A stretch of 64,000 nt of DNA from Telmatactis stephensoni (GCA_029948255.1 JALIZF010001766.1:124001-188000); one strand, 5' to 3'; positions 11,573 to 21,824 are shown, numbered from the stretch's first letter. The notes: generated by a model from the letters alone, not told the origin. Numbers and translations are program-made.

Positions 11573-11815
11573 GAGAAGGAAGAACCCCCCCCCCCCCCAA
11601 TTCTTAAGTCCCTCTTTCCCCTCAACGTTCATCTTATATAATCAATTTAGATATTCAATTTTATTATTTGTATATTAACTTGGTTCGATAATTTAGTTTG
11701 ATAACTACAAGAGAGCTGAATAAACTATTATCATTATTATTATTATACCCTGCCCCTCCCCTCCCTTCCCCTCCCCTCCCTTCCCCTCCCCTCCCTTCCC
11801 CCTCCCCCTCAAGAA
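11573..11815. repeat. C-rich simple repeats
   Basis: A poly-C run of about 14 at 11586-11600 is followed by ATT-rich DNA. A (CCCCTCCCTT)-type C/T array follows at about 11749-11810. It lies in a synaptojanin intron. Confidence 0.85.
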
Positions 11816-11876
11816 TCTGCAGGCAGGCTAAGACTAACATTAATCCTTAAGGGACTTTGATAAATGACCTCCATAC

Positions 11877-12080
11877 CTGACCAAAAGAGCAGTTCCACAA
11901 GCCTCAAGTATTTCAAGAAGTTCACCAACATCAATTCCTTCCTCATCATCTTCATCGTCACAACTGACTATAATGGTTGGGTCAGCAGCACCCATTGATT
12001 TCATTACACTTTCATGGACTTTGCTCTGGTCTTTGAAATTGACTTCTTGAATTTCGATTTGAATTAAGGCTACTACCGGT
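11877..12080 (-). CDS. SYNJ: Synaptojanin exon: start of RRM-like domain
   Basis: Begins RPVVALIQIEIQEVN, completing SDHRPVVA. It then encodes DPTIIVSCDDEDDEEGIDVG and ELLEILEACGTALLVR, the first strand and helix of the RNA-recognition-motif-like domain that follows the 5-phosphatase in synaptojanins. Clean. Confidence 0.9.
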
Positions 12081-12317
12081 CTATAAAAAAAAGTAAAAAG
12101 AAAAGAAAATGCAATATATATCACATAATAAAATCGTTTGTTAAATTGTCAAAAAAGAAGAATCAAAATAAATGAACAAAAAAGACATAAAAAGATGTCA
12201 AAAAAACATCAAAACAAGCGAACAACAACAACAGCAACAAACCGGGAAAAAGAAAATAAGAATAAAAATACAACGCATATCAAGTTAATGAAATCATTAG
12301 TCAAGCAGTATACCAAC

Positions 12318-12423
12318 CTATGGTCAGAAGTCTTAAGTTCTGCTCTACCATAATAAAGAACTTTACCAGGGTGGAAGTGAATGTCTGTTTGACTTTGATT
12401 TCCACGCTCTAATGGTCTGACTT
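12318..12423 (-). CDS. SYNJ: Synaptojanin exon: last 5-phosphatase motif
   Basis: Encodes EVRPLERGNQSQTDIHFHPG then KVLYYGRAELKTSDH, ending in the SDH(R) catalytic histidine motif. Acceptor TGACAG with the G from the preceding exon, donor CATAG/GTTGGT. Clean. Confidence 0.92.
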
Positions 12424-12680
12424 CTGTCATAAAAAAGCGAAAATCATTACAGTTTGCCGAATGTCATTTGAAGGAAATTAAGGTCGCTATCTACTGAATC
12501 TCAGATTCGGTGAGTGATTTGATGACTGATTGCTATCTATCGTGTTCGAAAAAAAGGTCGAAATAGCTGGATCGAGTACAAGGAAAAAACGATGAAGTTT
12601 TACGGGTTTCGCACAAAAACTGGGAAACAAAATCCATGAATTTCCACGACTTTTCTAGACATGGATATGCAAATGCCTAA

Positions 12681-12927
12681 TAGTCCAGTTTCCAGTTACT
12701 AGAGACCGCTGAGCTTCCTGACAAAAGGCGCATTTATACAGGGTTAGCCTCCTTTTCAAGAAAGACCCATGGGAGTAAACGCGATTGTTTTGTTTTGTTT
12801 TGTTTTGTTAACAACAGAAAAAACCGAGTGTACTCTCTTGGGTCTTTCTTGAAAATGAGGCTAACCCTGTATAAATGCGCCTTTTGTCAGGAAGCTCAGC
12901 GGTCTCTAGTAACTGGAAACTGGACTA
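12681..12927. mobile_element. Foldback MITE, 247 bp
   Basis: TAGTCCAGTTTCCAGTTACT and about 85 further bases are mirrored almost exactly at the right end (AGTAACTGGAAACTGGACTA). A short centre carries (TTTTG)4. The arms of about 100 bp differ at only a few places, so insertion was recent. It lies in the intron between synaptojanin exons 12318-12423 and 13018-13307. Confidence 0.9.
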
Positions 12928-13017
12928 TTCCGTGTCTTTTCATGACAGTGTGGGCCGTGATTTGGTTATAACATCCCTGATTGGCCACCAAAGCTTCCCT
13001 GAGCTGTGAATTCCTTA

Positions 13018-13307
13018 CCTGGACTGGCATCTTCATCATCATCATCGTCATCGTCATCGTCATCATCTTCCTCCTCCTCCTCAACTTCTTCCTTGAGTAA
13101 GTCACCCAGGTTTTCACTCGCTCGTTTAATCACTTTCTTTTTGACATGCGCAGTATGCTTGAATTTAGGCTTTCTCCGTCTCCACAGGACGCGGTCGGTC
13201 CAGGCAGGAATACGCATTTTTTCGCTTGTGTCGTAATCATCGGAAAACAAGTCATATTTATAAGTTGGTGCAAGCTTTAATGGTCCTTCGATGTATCCTC
13301 TGAAAAC
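13018..13307 (-). CDS. SYNJ: Synaptojanin exon: end of 5-phosphatase domain, acidic insert
   Basis: Encodes [40 protein letters not shown] and LWRRRKPKF, with the [16 protein letters not shown] and RRR motifs intact. It then adds a basic stretch and a long run of Glu and Asp (about 25 acidic residues) not usual at this place in vertebrate synaptojanin. Acceptor ATTTAG, donor CCAG/GTAAGG. Confidence 0.92.
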
Positions 13308-13483
13308 CTAAATACAAACTACAGTTGTAACTTTTAATGTACGGATTTACATAAGATGGTCTACAAAATAATATATTCTAGAAACATGCTTGTTTTATTA
13401 TTTCTTTACTTATATATTTTAGGTTATTGTTCCCCCAATTAGCCACCCCAGGCTAAATACATAGACACGTGAATGAAGTTCGT

Positions 13484-13575
13484 TGATTGATTGATTGATT
13501 GATTGACTGATTGATTGACTGATTGATTGACTGACTGATTGATTTATTGACTGACTGACTGACTGACTGACTGAC

Positions 13576-13625
<50 letters not shown>
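13484..13625. repeat. (GATT)n/(GACT)n microsatellite
   Basis: About 35 tetranucleotide units alternating TTGA, TTGAC and TGAC forms. It lies in the intron next to the transposon-bearing synaptojanin exon. Confidence 0.95.
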
Positions 13626-13627
<2 letters not shown>

Positions 13628-13683
13628 CCTACGTATATTTACGCAGATCGGGAATTCAAACATCTCTTCTCGTCAATATATAC

Positions 13684-14537
13684 CTTGTGTTCGTTTCTTT
13701 GTTTGATTAAGGTAATTCCGTAGTTTTGCAGTGCGCATCTCTACTGCGCATAGCATAGTTCAGCCTATTTTGATTTTTTCGATTGTAAAAGATACTGTAT
13801 ATATTTGACTTAAAATGATGCAAGCTTTAGTCTTATGAAATTTTTAACAGTAGACACGCTCTAAGAGGCGCTATAGTGGTTACTCGCCTTAGTCCTCTTC
13901 GGTCCCAGGCTGTTTACGACGTCTTGTTTCACACTTTAGCGCGTCGTAACGGGCACCTATTCTTTTTATTTTTGCAAATCAACGGTAATAAGGTCCTCTA
14001 TCATATATATGATTATAGTCAAGATTCCATTTCCAGTTTTTTAGATATTTTCCAAAACGTGTGGTCGGAAGGTGCTTTCACGCTGCTTCGAGGGCACGTA
14101 CTATCAACCAATTTTACCTTCTTTCTTGTAGCAAACGCATTTTTACAACAATTTATTGCATCATAATACTAGGCTATTGCTCAAAGAGAGAAAATGAGCT
14201 CATATTAGTCAGCTAGCACTGCTCAGGTTCAAGAAATTAATTATTTTTGACGCAATTGTGATTTTCGAATCTTGAGCCCTCAAGACACAAAAGATGGTGT
14301 ACTTTAAAGCAATCTAGCGCAAAAACGGGTACGGTGACCCCCATTTTTTATTTCATTTTTGAGATAAGCAACTCAAAAATTATTACTGTGTGAAGTTTTA
14401 TGAGAATTCCATTTCTAGTTTTATTTCTACGGAATTACCTTAACTGATCACCAGTCGTCAGTTCCTCCCAATTCTTTTGCTTTATCAAAGTTGAAATCAC
14501 CACAAAACACGTAATCATGGGAACGGATTGTACGACC
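13684..14537 (-). pseudogene. SYNJ: Synaptojanin exon split by a transposon, 5-phosphatase motif damaged
   Basis: The exon starts at CCCAG and reads GRTIRSHDYVFCGDFN. The Trp usually before CGDFN and the NYRIDLP-type metal and substrate segment after GDFN are missing (about 35 nt lost, frame shifted). Coding then resumes as LIKQKNWEELTTGDQL. Right after that Leu codon lies the TTAA site with the 729-bp element (13711-14439). Beyond the element the reading IKQRNEHK ends at a CAAG/GTATAT donor and joins VFRGYIEG of the next exon, as in other synaptojanins. Removing the element and one TTAA gives continuous GDQLIKQRNEHK. Confidence 0.88.
13711..14439. mobile_element. TTAA-flanked TIR element inside synaptojanin exon
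   Basis: 729 bp with perfect 13-bp terminal repeats GGTAATTCCGTAG / CTACGGAATTACC, flanked on both sides by TTAA (13707-13710 and 14440-14443). It encodes no transposase; the longest frame is under 100 codons. TTAA duplication fits piggyBac or Kolobok. On the gene strand, the target plus the element end makes AAG/GTAATT, a good 5' splice site, at the insertion edge. Confidence 0.88.
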
Positions 14538-14691
14538 CTGGGAAACAACAAATTTAGGTAAAAATACACTAGCCTTAATGTTGTGGTCCCATGACCAAAA
14601 GGAGCGCTTATAACGGCCATGTGGAAATATTATGTTTTGATCGCTGAACAAAATGAATGCAATCCTCACTTTATATGTTTCATTGACTTAC

Positions 14692-14884
14692 CATTGGGAA
14701 GGCAATTCTTGACGCGATATCTAAGTAGTCATTATTCCTGTCAACAACACCTGACTGTCCTGCAGCAAGATGTGAGCAGACAAAGCAAATAGAAGTAGCA
14801 TGTAGTAACATTCGTATTCCTACACCACCTTTATTCCCAGCACTGCCACCCAGACCTGTCTTGACAGCGTGAACAGCTACGTCT
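14692..14884 (-). CDS. SYNJ: Synaptojanin exon: 5-phosphatase domain
   Basis: Encodes [40 protein letters not shown] and [17 protein letters not shown], containing the GNKG and SHLAAG catalytic motifs of inositol 5-phosphatases. Acceptor ATTTAG, donor CCAATG/GTAAGT. Clean. Confidence 0.93.
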
Positions 14885-14887
14885 CTA

Positions 14888-15180
14888 AATATAGCAAAAA
14901 GGTGTATAATTCGTAAAATATTTGAGATATAACGCGCGCGCTGATTGGCTGTGTTTATGTAAGAGGTCAGAGACATGGCTTGCACTTAATCATCGAAAAC
15001 TATTATAAAAGCAATATAAAAAGATCGTTTATGTCTTTGTACTGTTATATACAAGCTCTGGAAGACGTAGAGCACTCGAAAACTCGAAAAGCAAGAGTAA
15101 CGCACAGCTAAGCTTGTTTTTCTTGTGCTCTCCCAGCGTGATTATATCAGAAACATGTGTGTACACTTTATATTGCCTAA
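14888..15180. mobile_element. Non-autonomous repeat, copy A
   Basis: It shares with 45240-45545 the ordered blocks ATATTTGAGATATAA, CACGCACTGATTGGCTG-like, GAGGxCAGAGACATGG, CATCGAAAA, AAAGCAATATAAAA and a TCTGGAAGA...GAGCACTCGAAAA segment. Internal arms pair imperfectly (ATGTCTxTGTACTGTxATA). It is a dispersed non-coding repeat with two copies in this window. Confidence 0.75.
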
Positions 15181-15448
15181 TTATAGTGCAATACAGGAAA
15201 TGTGATACACAAATTGTCTTCCTAATATACTAATTAAGGTGGCTTAGTTCCATTGTTAGTGAGTAATCTTCTACTGATAGAGGTTGCATCGTTTCACTCT
15301 TACTTATGTTCTAGCGCGATTATATTTGTAATATCAAAAACTTGTCTGGAAACAACAATTTCAAAAACTTGACTCACTCACTCTTTGGTTCTCTTTTACT
15401 AAAGTGGAATTATGAGTTTATACGTAGTCTTGATTGATAATCGCTTAC

Positions 15449-15589
15449 CTTATATAAGGAACAAGATGTGGTCTTACAAACAGATACAAACACACACCAA
15501 CAAGCTGTTCACACGTGACCAGGACGTACGGGAAATCACGTGATATGACACGACGCAATTCCTCGCCCCACTCCTTTCTCTGCGTCGAG
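15449..15589 (-). CDS. SYNJ: Synaptojanin exon: 5-phosphatase domain
   Basis: Encodes [20 protein letters not shown] then [20 protein letters not shown] and HLVPYIR, a standard 5-phosphatase core segment. Acceptor TCTACAG, donor ATAAG/GTAAGC. Clean. Confidence 0.9.
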
Positions 15590-15867
15590 CTGTAGAAGAG
15601 CAGTCAAGCCTTATTCTAGCCTTATTCTAAGAATCGCGTCTACTCGAACTTCCTGGGAAACTAAACATTGTTCGTTGGCGATGATATAGTGATTGATTGC
15701 AAATGATCTCAGGCAAATGGGTTTGTGTTCGAGATACCACCACAGTACCTAAGGTCATGGTTTCGATACAGAATCTAATGTGTGTTTATCTGGCACGAAT
15801 TCTTCCGTTTACGGTACGATCAGAGTAATTGGTAAACCATTGTGGGTTACCCGCCCCTAGGGGGTGA

Positions 15868-16155
<288 letters not shown>

Positions 16156-16162
16156 TCATCGG

Positions 16163-16375
16163 CCTTTTTGTAACCTGAAATGCTCCTTTTTGTAACTTTT
16201 TTCCCTATTGTAACCTCATTTTAGGTTAAAAAGGGGAAATGATCCCTTTTGTAACCTGCATGAAGAGACTCTGTTCCCTTATGTAACCTTAATGTTCCCT
16301 AATGTAACTTGAGTGATCCCTAATGTAACTTGACTGTTCCCTAATGTAACCTTGATGTTCCCGTTTGTAACCACG
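16163..16375 (+). repeat. TTCCCTAATGTAACC tandem repeat
   Basis: About nine diverged copies of a 21-22-bp unit with core TGTTCCCTAATGTAACCTTG. The same core recurs once at 18484 (TGCTCCCTTTTGTAACC). The two positions could mark the ends of one 2.3-kb repeat. Confidence 0.8.
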
Positions 16376-18477
16376 GTATCCTCTTCACTTTGGTTATTAT
16401 TTTTTCAGTATCCAAAATGTATTTCTGCTTTCCTTTGAGTGAAATGAAGAATTTAGTGTTTTATCTACAATATGTATTGTGCTGTTCACTTTTTTGCACA
16501 CTTGTGGAGTGATAAAACATTGATATTTTCTTCCGATTAGTTAGTCGTGCTCATGTTTATATAAATGTCTATTTTCAATAAAAAAAATCTTTAAAATGCT
16601 GTTCTTGGTTATCAAATTTGAAGTTTTGGTGTTCCCAAGACCTTATTGTATACACAAACAGTTGCTTTTAGCAATTAAGGATTTGGTGCGCTACGGAACT
16701 CTCTGTTTTTAGCATCCTAAATGATAAATTGTTATATTATATCATTAGACGACATTTACGATCCTGTATTCTTTTCATATTACGTCCTAAAGATACTTTT
16801 GCTTTTTGTGTTTTTGTTGTATTTGTGCTTACTAATCTTGTATTACGTGTTTGCTTGTTTGGGTATATTCAACGTAAAGTTACGATGTTTATTATATTTC
16901 CATGTAGCCTTTATTGAGTTCTAAAATATCCGCTTTGCGTGCTCAATCCGCGCAAGCTTTTGTCAATGACTTTGCATTGCTTTGTGCAAAAATATTGCTG
17001 TCCTTTTTCTCTTTTTGCTTGTATTTTGAACTAAAGGGGTATCAATAAATGGTTTGCATAGTTTAGCAGTAGTCATTGTCTATAAGTTTGCGTCACTTTC
17101 ATTCTGCACCATAAGAAAGAGAGCTTTAATTTGTAGGCAGTTTAGAAAGACTTCCTGTGGTCTACAGTTGTTTTACCCAGTTTGTTGGGGTTACAACACT
17201 TATCTCAGTCTTATAGTTTGTAAAAATTGTTATTACCTTCTGTCTTTATCTGATAGTTCAAAGTGTGATATAATGCATGTGTGACATTGAAGTGGTGCTT
17301 ATATGAGAAGGGTAGAGCTTTCCCTAGTATGACATTGTGAGACAGCACCACGCATCTCATAATAAATATGATACAATAGAAATACTACAATACAGCTGAA
17401 ATCTTGATTGTTTCCCTATACTCATTTTGAAATCAGTGATTTTTGAGTTCTAATTTAAAGAAGGACAATTCTTAGAGCCAGCGTACACATACAGGTACTT
17501 CTTGCATCATGATGGTTTAAATGCCAATCTATAAAAGTGTACTATGAAAAGTGGCACATCGATTTTCATTAGATTTCATGTATTTATATATACTATGTTT
17601 GTTAGTATTGTTTTCTGATAAGTATTTTTTTTTTGTTTCGGTTCACTTCAAAGTAAAAACACGTCTTTTTGTCTGTTTTCAGTCTTCATGCAGTGCATGA
17701 TATATAATCTTATTGCGCGGTGCTCCTTATACATTACACTTTGTAAACACCTTTTCCGTTGAACTTCACTAGATGTCAAAGGTACTTATATAATAATTGA
17801 TTGCCATTTTCGTAGAAATGGCATCGAACTCTGTGCTTAATCAGAGTCAGTTGTATAAAATGGCTACATCAACTAGCTGTGGCTATTTTTCATGTTGATT
17901 GTACATCACCGTTGGTTTGGCGAGCATTTTTGATCTTTGAAGGTCTTTATGAAGACAGTCTTGTACTGTAAAGACTCAAGAAATATGTTTTATCATTCTA
18001 AATTCATTAAATGTCTGAAAAAAAGGAGTTTTATTGGTTTTTAGGTAGCATTGATGTATTACAATTAATAAAGTGTACCGCATTCCCATTAGTCAGTTAT
18101 TGATGGTCTCAGTACAAAAAAGGACAAACGTACGTACTGTGGCCATTGTTAAGAAATTCTCTGAAAAATGTCAGTCTCATCACTTCATCTATGTTGGATT
18201 TAACCAATAAAATCATAAACTACACAGCTTGTGTCACTTGTATATCATTTAAGCCTATTAATACAGTATTTCGTGTGTTTGGGCGTGTCCGTTACAAGAA
18301 AGGGGCACGTCTTCGGTTCACCCGAGTGAAGTAAAAATAGTTGCATCAATAAAAAAAATATTTTGATTAAATGCACTATCTTTCTGTGTTCAGATGACAC
18401 ATATCTTAGTGTTCATATTGTTTCTTATGAAAAGTTTGCCTTGACTTAGGCCCGAAAAACCCACCCCCCTACTGACT
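16376..18477. other. Intron DNA without recognisable coding content
   Basis: AT-rich DNA between the TTCCCTAATGTAACC array and its single distal copy. No open frame with family similarity was seen. It lies in the 3.9-kb synaptojanin intron and may be the body of an unclassified repeat. Confidence 0.5.
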
Positions 18478-18515
18478 CAAAAATGCTCCCTTTTGTAACC
18501 TACAAAAGGGTTGGC
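18478..18515 (+). repeat. Distal copy of the TGTAACC motif
   Basis: TGCTCCCTTTTGTAACC followed by its own partial reverse complement (ACCTACAAAAGGG) makes a small hairpin. It matches the unit of the 16163-16375 array. Confidence 0.55.
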
Positions 18516-19093
18516 GTATCTGCCAATAACTTCTCGGCATTTAAATATTTTCATTCTTTCTTCTTATGATATATTGCTGAATACACCAGCTGTTTGTCAT
18601 GTGAAAATAATTGACATTTCAACAATTTTGAGAAATTTATAGACATTTATGTTAAACCCGGTCAAAATCGATGTCGAAAAAACGCGTTTTTTGAAATACC
18701 TCACAAAAATTCATAAAACACAAAAACTATCAAACGTTGAAGCTTCAAATTCATACATAAGCATTAATAGACATTTTCAAACATTATATAGCGGTTTCAA
18801 GTCAATTCATGCATTTAAACATGAGTTATAAGCATTTTTATATCGGTACCCGTTTTTTCGCTAATTTTGAATTTTAGTCAAATCTTAGTGCGTTATGAAG
18901 TTCATACGGAAACACTTGAGATTTTCGACTCGCTTTTCCTAGCAAAATCAAACATTGTGTGGTAACTTGTGGTGATCAGTGGATCATGTTAAGCATGATC
19001 TATAACTAGGAAAGGCATTATTTCGGTTTCAAAAGGACTTATAATCTCGGCTACTATCTATTTTCAGGTTACACTAGGGACAACCATGAATCT

Positions 19094-19097
<4 letters not shown>

Positions 19098-19178
<81 letters not shown>

Positions 19179-19350
19179 GCGATAACACTAAAACCGTGAA
19201 ACAAGTACTAACTAAAAAGTACAAATAGTACTAATGAAACAATAGAAAACAAAGCGTTTTGCTACTATTTGTCTCTATTTAGTTGCTAAGTTATTTCACG
19301 GTTTTAGTGTTATCGCTCTAGATAGATGGATAGATAAATAAATAAATAAT
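19098..19350. repeat. (GATA)n array split by a MITE
   Basis: A GATA array (19098-19174) is interrupted by the 146-bp element listed next, after which GATAGATGGATAGATA and (AAAT)n resume to about 19350. The element landed inside the microsatellite. Confidence 0.93.
19175..19320. mobile_element. 146-bp TIR element inside GATA array
   Basis: Terminal repeats TAGAGCGATAACACTAAAAC and its perfect complement, about 27 bp in all, border an unrelated AT-rich centre. The outer TA on both sides suggests a TA target, as for Tc1/mariner-type elements, but the flanking repeat makes the duplication ambiguous. Confidence 0.85.
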
Positions 19351-19494
19351 ATGACGAGAATAGCAAAGTACATTGTATTGTTTCAAACACATAAAACATC
19401 CCTGTACGTTCTAACATCTCTATACATCTGCGTCTTTTTTGACACGGAAAGTTTTATAACAAAAGCAATATTTACAACAACCTGATATTTTAAC

Positions 19495-19771
19495 CTTGTT
19501 GATACAATATTGGAAGCATTAAGATCCACCAGCTCTTCAAATCCAATAGCATAAATGTCAGTAGGCTGTGAAAAGTCCACATTATCCACCTCACAATAAC
19601 CACTTTTATGAAAATCCAGTAACCAATCATGCATCGTTTGGTGTTTGTGTACTATGGACCGGAAATGACGTCCACCATTGACATTCCACGTACCCACACA
19701 TACCCGGATGTTCGACCACGTGGTATATTCTAAATGACGATCACAAAGCTCACGAAGGATTGTTGGAGATG
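19495..19771 (-). CDS. SYNJ: Synaptojanin exon: start of 5-phosphatase domain
   Basis: Contains the first catalytic motif of the inositol 5-phosphatase fold, VCVGTWNVNGGRHFRSI, and then PTDIYAIGFEELVDLNASNI, with the metal-binding Glu of FEE. Acceptor TTCTAG, donor ACAAG/GTTAAA. Clean and in phase. The following intron is 3.9 kb and full of repeats. Confidence 0.92.
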
Positions 19772-19998
19772 CTAGAATAAAAAAAGTTTGTTTTTATTGA
19801 TCAATGGAATTTATAGTTAAAGGGTCTACTTGTCTGAAGATTCACAATAAACACAGCCACTTTCATTTGTCTGGGAAAACGGCACAGTCACCGCACGGAA
19901 CGGTTATGGAGAATGGGATGGAATGTTCTTATAGATATATTACGCCACTGACAGTCACTCTAACTTTGATTATCACCGACAGATTTAATTTTACTTAC

Positions 19999-20167
19999 AA
20001 TGAAGAAAAGAAGAGTGAAGTAGAGCTCGAGCCCGCTCTCCTAATTCACCCGAGAACGTGTTGCCTAGCAACAACATATCAATGGCTTCTTGTTTGCTCC
20101 CATCAAGAAAGCTGCTACGGATTGCCCTTTTTACTGAACGTGCGCCATCACGAAGCTTGTTGACAAC
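19999..20167 (-). CDS. SYNJ: Synaptojanin exon: SAC to 5-phosphatase linker
   Basis: Encodes [38 protein letters not shown] and [18 protein letters not shown]. The SKQEAIDxLLLGN motif is highly conserved in synaptojanins. Acceptor TTATCAG, donor ATT/GTAAGT. Clean. Confidence 0.9.
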
Positions 20168-20190
20168 CTGATAAACACAACAAAAACAAA

Positions 20191-20194
<4 letters not shown>

Positions 20195-20222
<28 letters not shown>

Positions 20223-20292
20223 GTTAATAACGAAAAGGACGATGAGTAATATGCAAATCATGATAGACGAGCAGCAGCAGCAGCAGCAAGTG
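20195..20292. repeat. Trinucleotide repeats
   Basis: (ATG)n passing into (GTG)n at 20195-20222 and (CAG)6 at 20270-20290, inside a synaptojanin intron. Not in coding sequence. Confidence 0.95.
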
Positions 20293-20360
20293 TGCCTTAG
20301 TTGGTGAGTGCGCGGCCTTATAAGCGAGACATCCCGAGTTCAATTCCCAGTGGCATCGCA
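20286..20360 (+). repeat. tRNA-like element (SINE head)
   Basis: GTGTGCCTTAGTTGGTGAGTG has an A-box-like core and GAGTTCAATTCC a B-box. Between them GCGGCCTTATAAGC can form an anticodon-like arm with TAT in the loop. Stems are imperfect and there is no proper acceptor pairing. Probably a tRNA-derived SINE; a different head sequence from the one near 10560. Confidence 0.55.
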
Positions 20361-20534
20361 CAATGTTTCGACTTCTCTAATCCTTGTTAGCTTTGATAAA
20401 CTGTAAATACCCGTAAAACAGAACATGGATGGAGAGAGGGGGTAAAGCACCCATAGTCGGCCTAAAATTTGTCAGTTTCTCTTGAAGTTGACTGTCTCGA
20501 GTCACGGACGTACAATAAGGAATAAGGCCGTTTA

Positions 20535-20765
20535 TCCTAAAAAAAAAACGAGAAGGGGCAAGAGGAAAGGAAAGAATGAAAAGAAGGGAAGAAAGAGGAA
20601 GAGAAGGTGAAAAAGGCCGAAAAGGAGAAGAAGGAGGAAATCATCCGTGAGAGAAACAGGAGTAGAAAGATCAGGAGGAAGAAAAGGAGACGGAGGGCAA
20701 GGAAGATGACGAGAAAGAAGATGAGAAAGGGAAGAATAACGAGGATGAGGAGACGAAGGTAGTAG
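20535..20765 (+). repeat. Purine-rich tract
   Basis: About 230 bases almost wholly A and G (AAGAGGAAAGG-type) with rare pyrimidines, in an intron. It could adopt triplex structure. No coding meaning found. Confidence 0.8.
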
Positions 20766-20857
20766 TTAGAGGGAGAGTTGATGATTCAAATTCATTGTCA
20801 ATTGGTCCGCGTTAAATCATATACGATCCATTGATATGAGCGTCCCGTAAAACTTAC

Positions 20858-21002
20858 CCTTGCTTTACCATCCAGTGCCGATGTAAATCCTACTGATATT
20901 ATCACCATTTTTAGCCCACATTGTTTTAAAACCTTCCTCAAATCTTACTACAATTGATGACTTGTTAGCGAGGCCAAGTAGCTGCATTTGTACTGCTAAC
21001 AT
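20858..21002 (-). CDS. SYNJ: Synaptojanin exon: end of SAC domain
   Basis: Encodes MLAVQMQLLGLANKSSIVVR then FEEGFKTMWAKNGDNISRIY, then a frame change before ALDGKAR at a good AAGG/GTAAGT donor. The family expects IYxGTGALxGKA, and the GTG part is missing with the frame shifted. An 8-nt loss between two GCACTGG-like direct repeats would explain it. A polymerase-slip deletion or assembly collapse are both possible. Confidence 0.8.
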
Positions 21003-21552
21003 CTGAACAAAACATCAAAATGCTAAAGTAATATCATTCTTCATATCACTACAATGATCAATGTATTATCGTTAACAAAGGATCTTCAGTACAGCTTCAG
21101 TACTACAAGTATCACTTGGTGGGTGGAGTCCGCCGAGTTTGTACTTCGTCCGTAACGAACAATCTCGTACCAAGTGCCCGTGTTCCTCTTGGTCAGTGAC
21201 CAAGAATCGCTGTCCAAGAGGACGCAGACTCTGAGTACAAGATTGCCGTCACGAACTGCAGACAAGTCTCTACAGCGCATGCACAGCCTGGGAGGGTCAA
21301 AAGTCCCCCGAGTGAACGGTGAAACGAATGTCTTGTATTGATAATACACCATATGTACTTCCTCATAGAGCACATTTCGCATGAGTGTGAAGCGGACCAC
21401 ACCGTGCCGTGACCGTGTCAGTGCCGTGTTGTCTACAAAAACATTCGAAATTCCTGCCGTAACCGTGCCGTGACTGTGCGGTGCCGTTTTCAAATTGATA
21501 CGAAATGTACTCTAAAGGTAACAGCACGACACACTGGTAAACACTCTATTAC

Positions 21553-21635
21553 CTCACTTCCAAACAAAGTCTGTGCGTTGTTTGTTCTATCGATACAATC
21601 TATACAGTTCGACCTAATAACACCTTTTTTGATGC
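21553..21635 (-). CDS. SYNJ: Synaptojanin exon: SAC catalytic motif
   Basis: Carries the SAC active-site signature as GVIRSNCIDCIDRTNNAQ, i.e. the CX5R(T) motif with the catalytic Cys and Arg present. The acceptor is TTTTGCAG. As given, the six-A run at plus 21625-21630 puts the exon out of frame; with five A the protein reads KHQKGVIRSNC, which aligns to the family without a gap. This is a single-base homopolymer difference, so a sequencing error is plausible. Confidence 0.8.
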
Positions 21636-21659
21636 CTGCAAAACAAAAGTTCATTTTAT

Positions 21660-21805
21660 TGGGTGCAGCATCCGACCGGTACCCGAATGTTATCCAACCG
21701 GTGGGCATGTCCGGAAGGTCAAGGGTTCGATTCCTGTCAGGTGGACTCAGAATGTTTTTTCTCCGAGTCCCCTGCACATCTAGTGACTACCAAGAAACCA
21801 CAATA
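21660..21805 (+). repeat. tRNA-derived SINE fragment
   Basis: GGGTTCGATTCCTGTCAGG is a B-box arm preceded by an anticodon-like arm (CCGG...CCGG). Downstream CTCCGAGTCCCCTGCAC-type sequence resembles a degenerate SINE body. It sits directly beside a SAC exon in the intron. Confidence 0.55.
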
Positions 21806-21824
21806 CTAAGAAAGCGAAACTCAG

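Noticed and set aside
13006..13236. Poly-Ser frame on plus opposite the acidic synaptojanin exon
   Set aside because: Shadow of GAT/GAG/GAC codons on the other strand; the minus frame has clear 5-phosphatase motifs and good splice sites.
13876..14166. 96-codon plus-strand frame inside the synaptojanin-exon element as its transposase
   Set aside because: Too short, no DDE or other transposase motif, and the element is only 729 bp. It is better read as a non-autonomous element.
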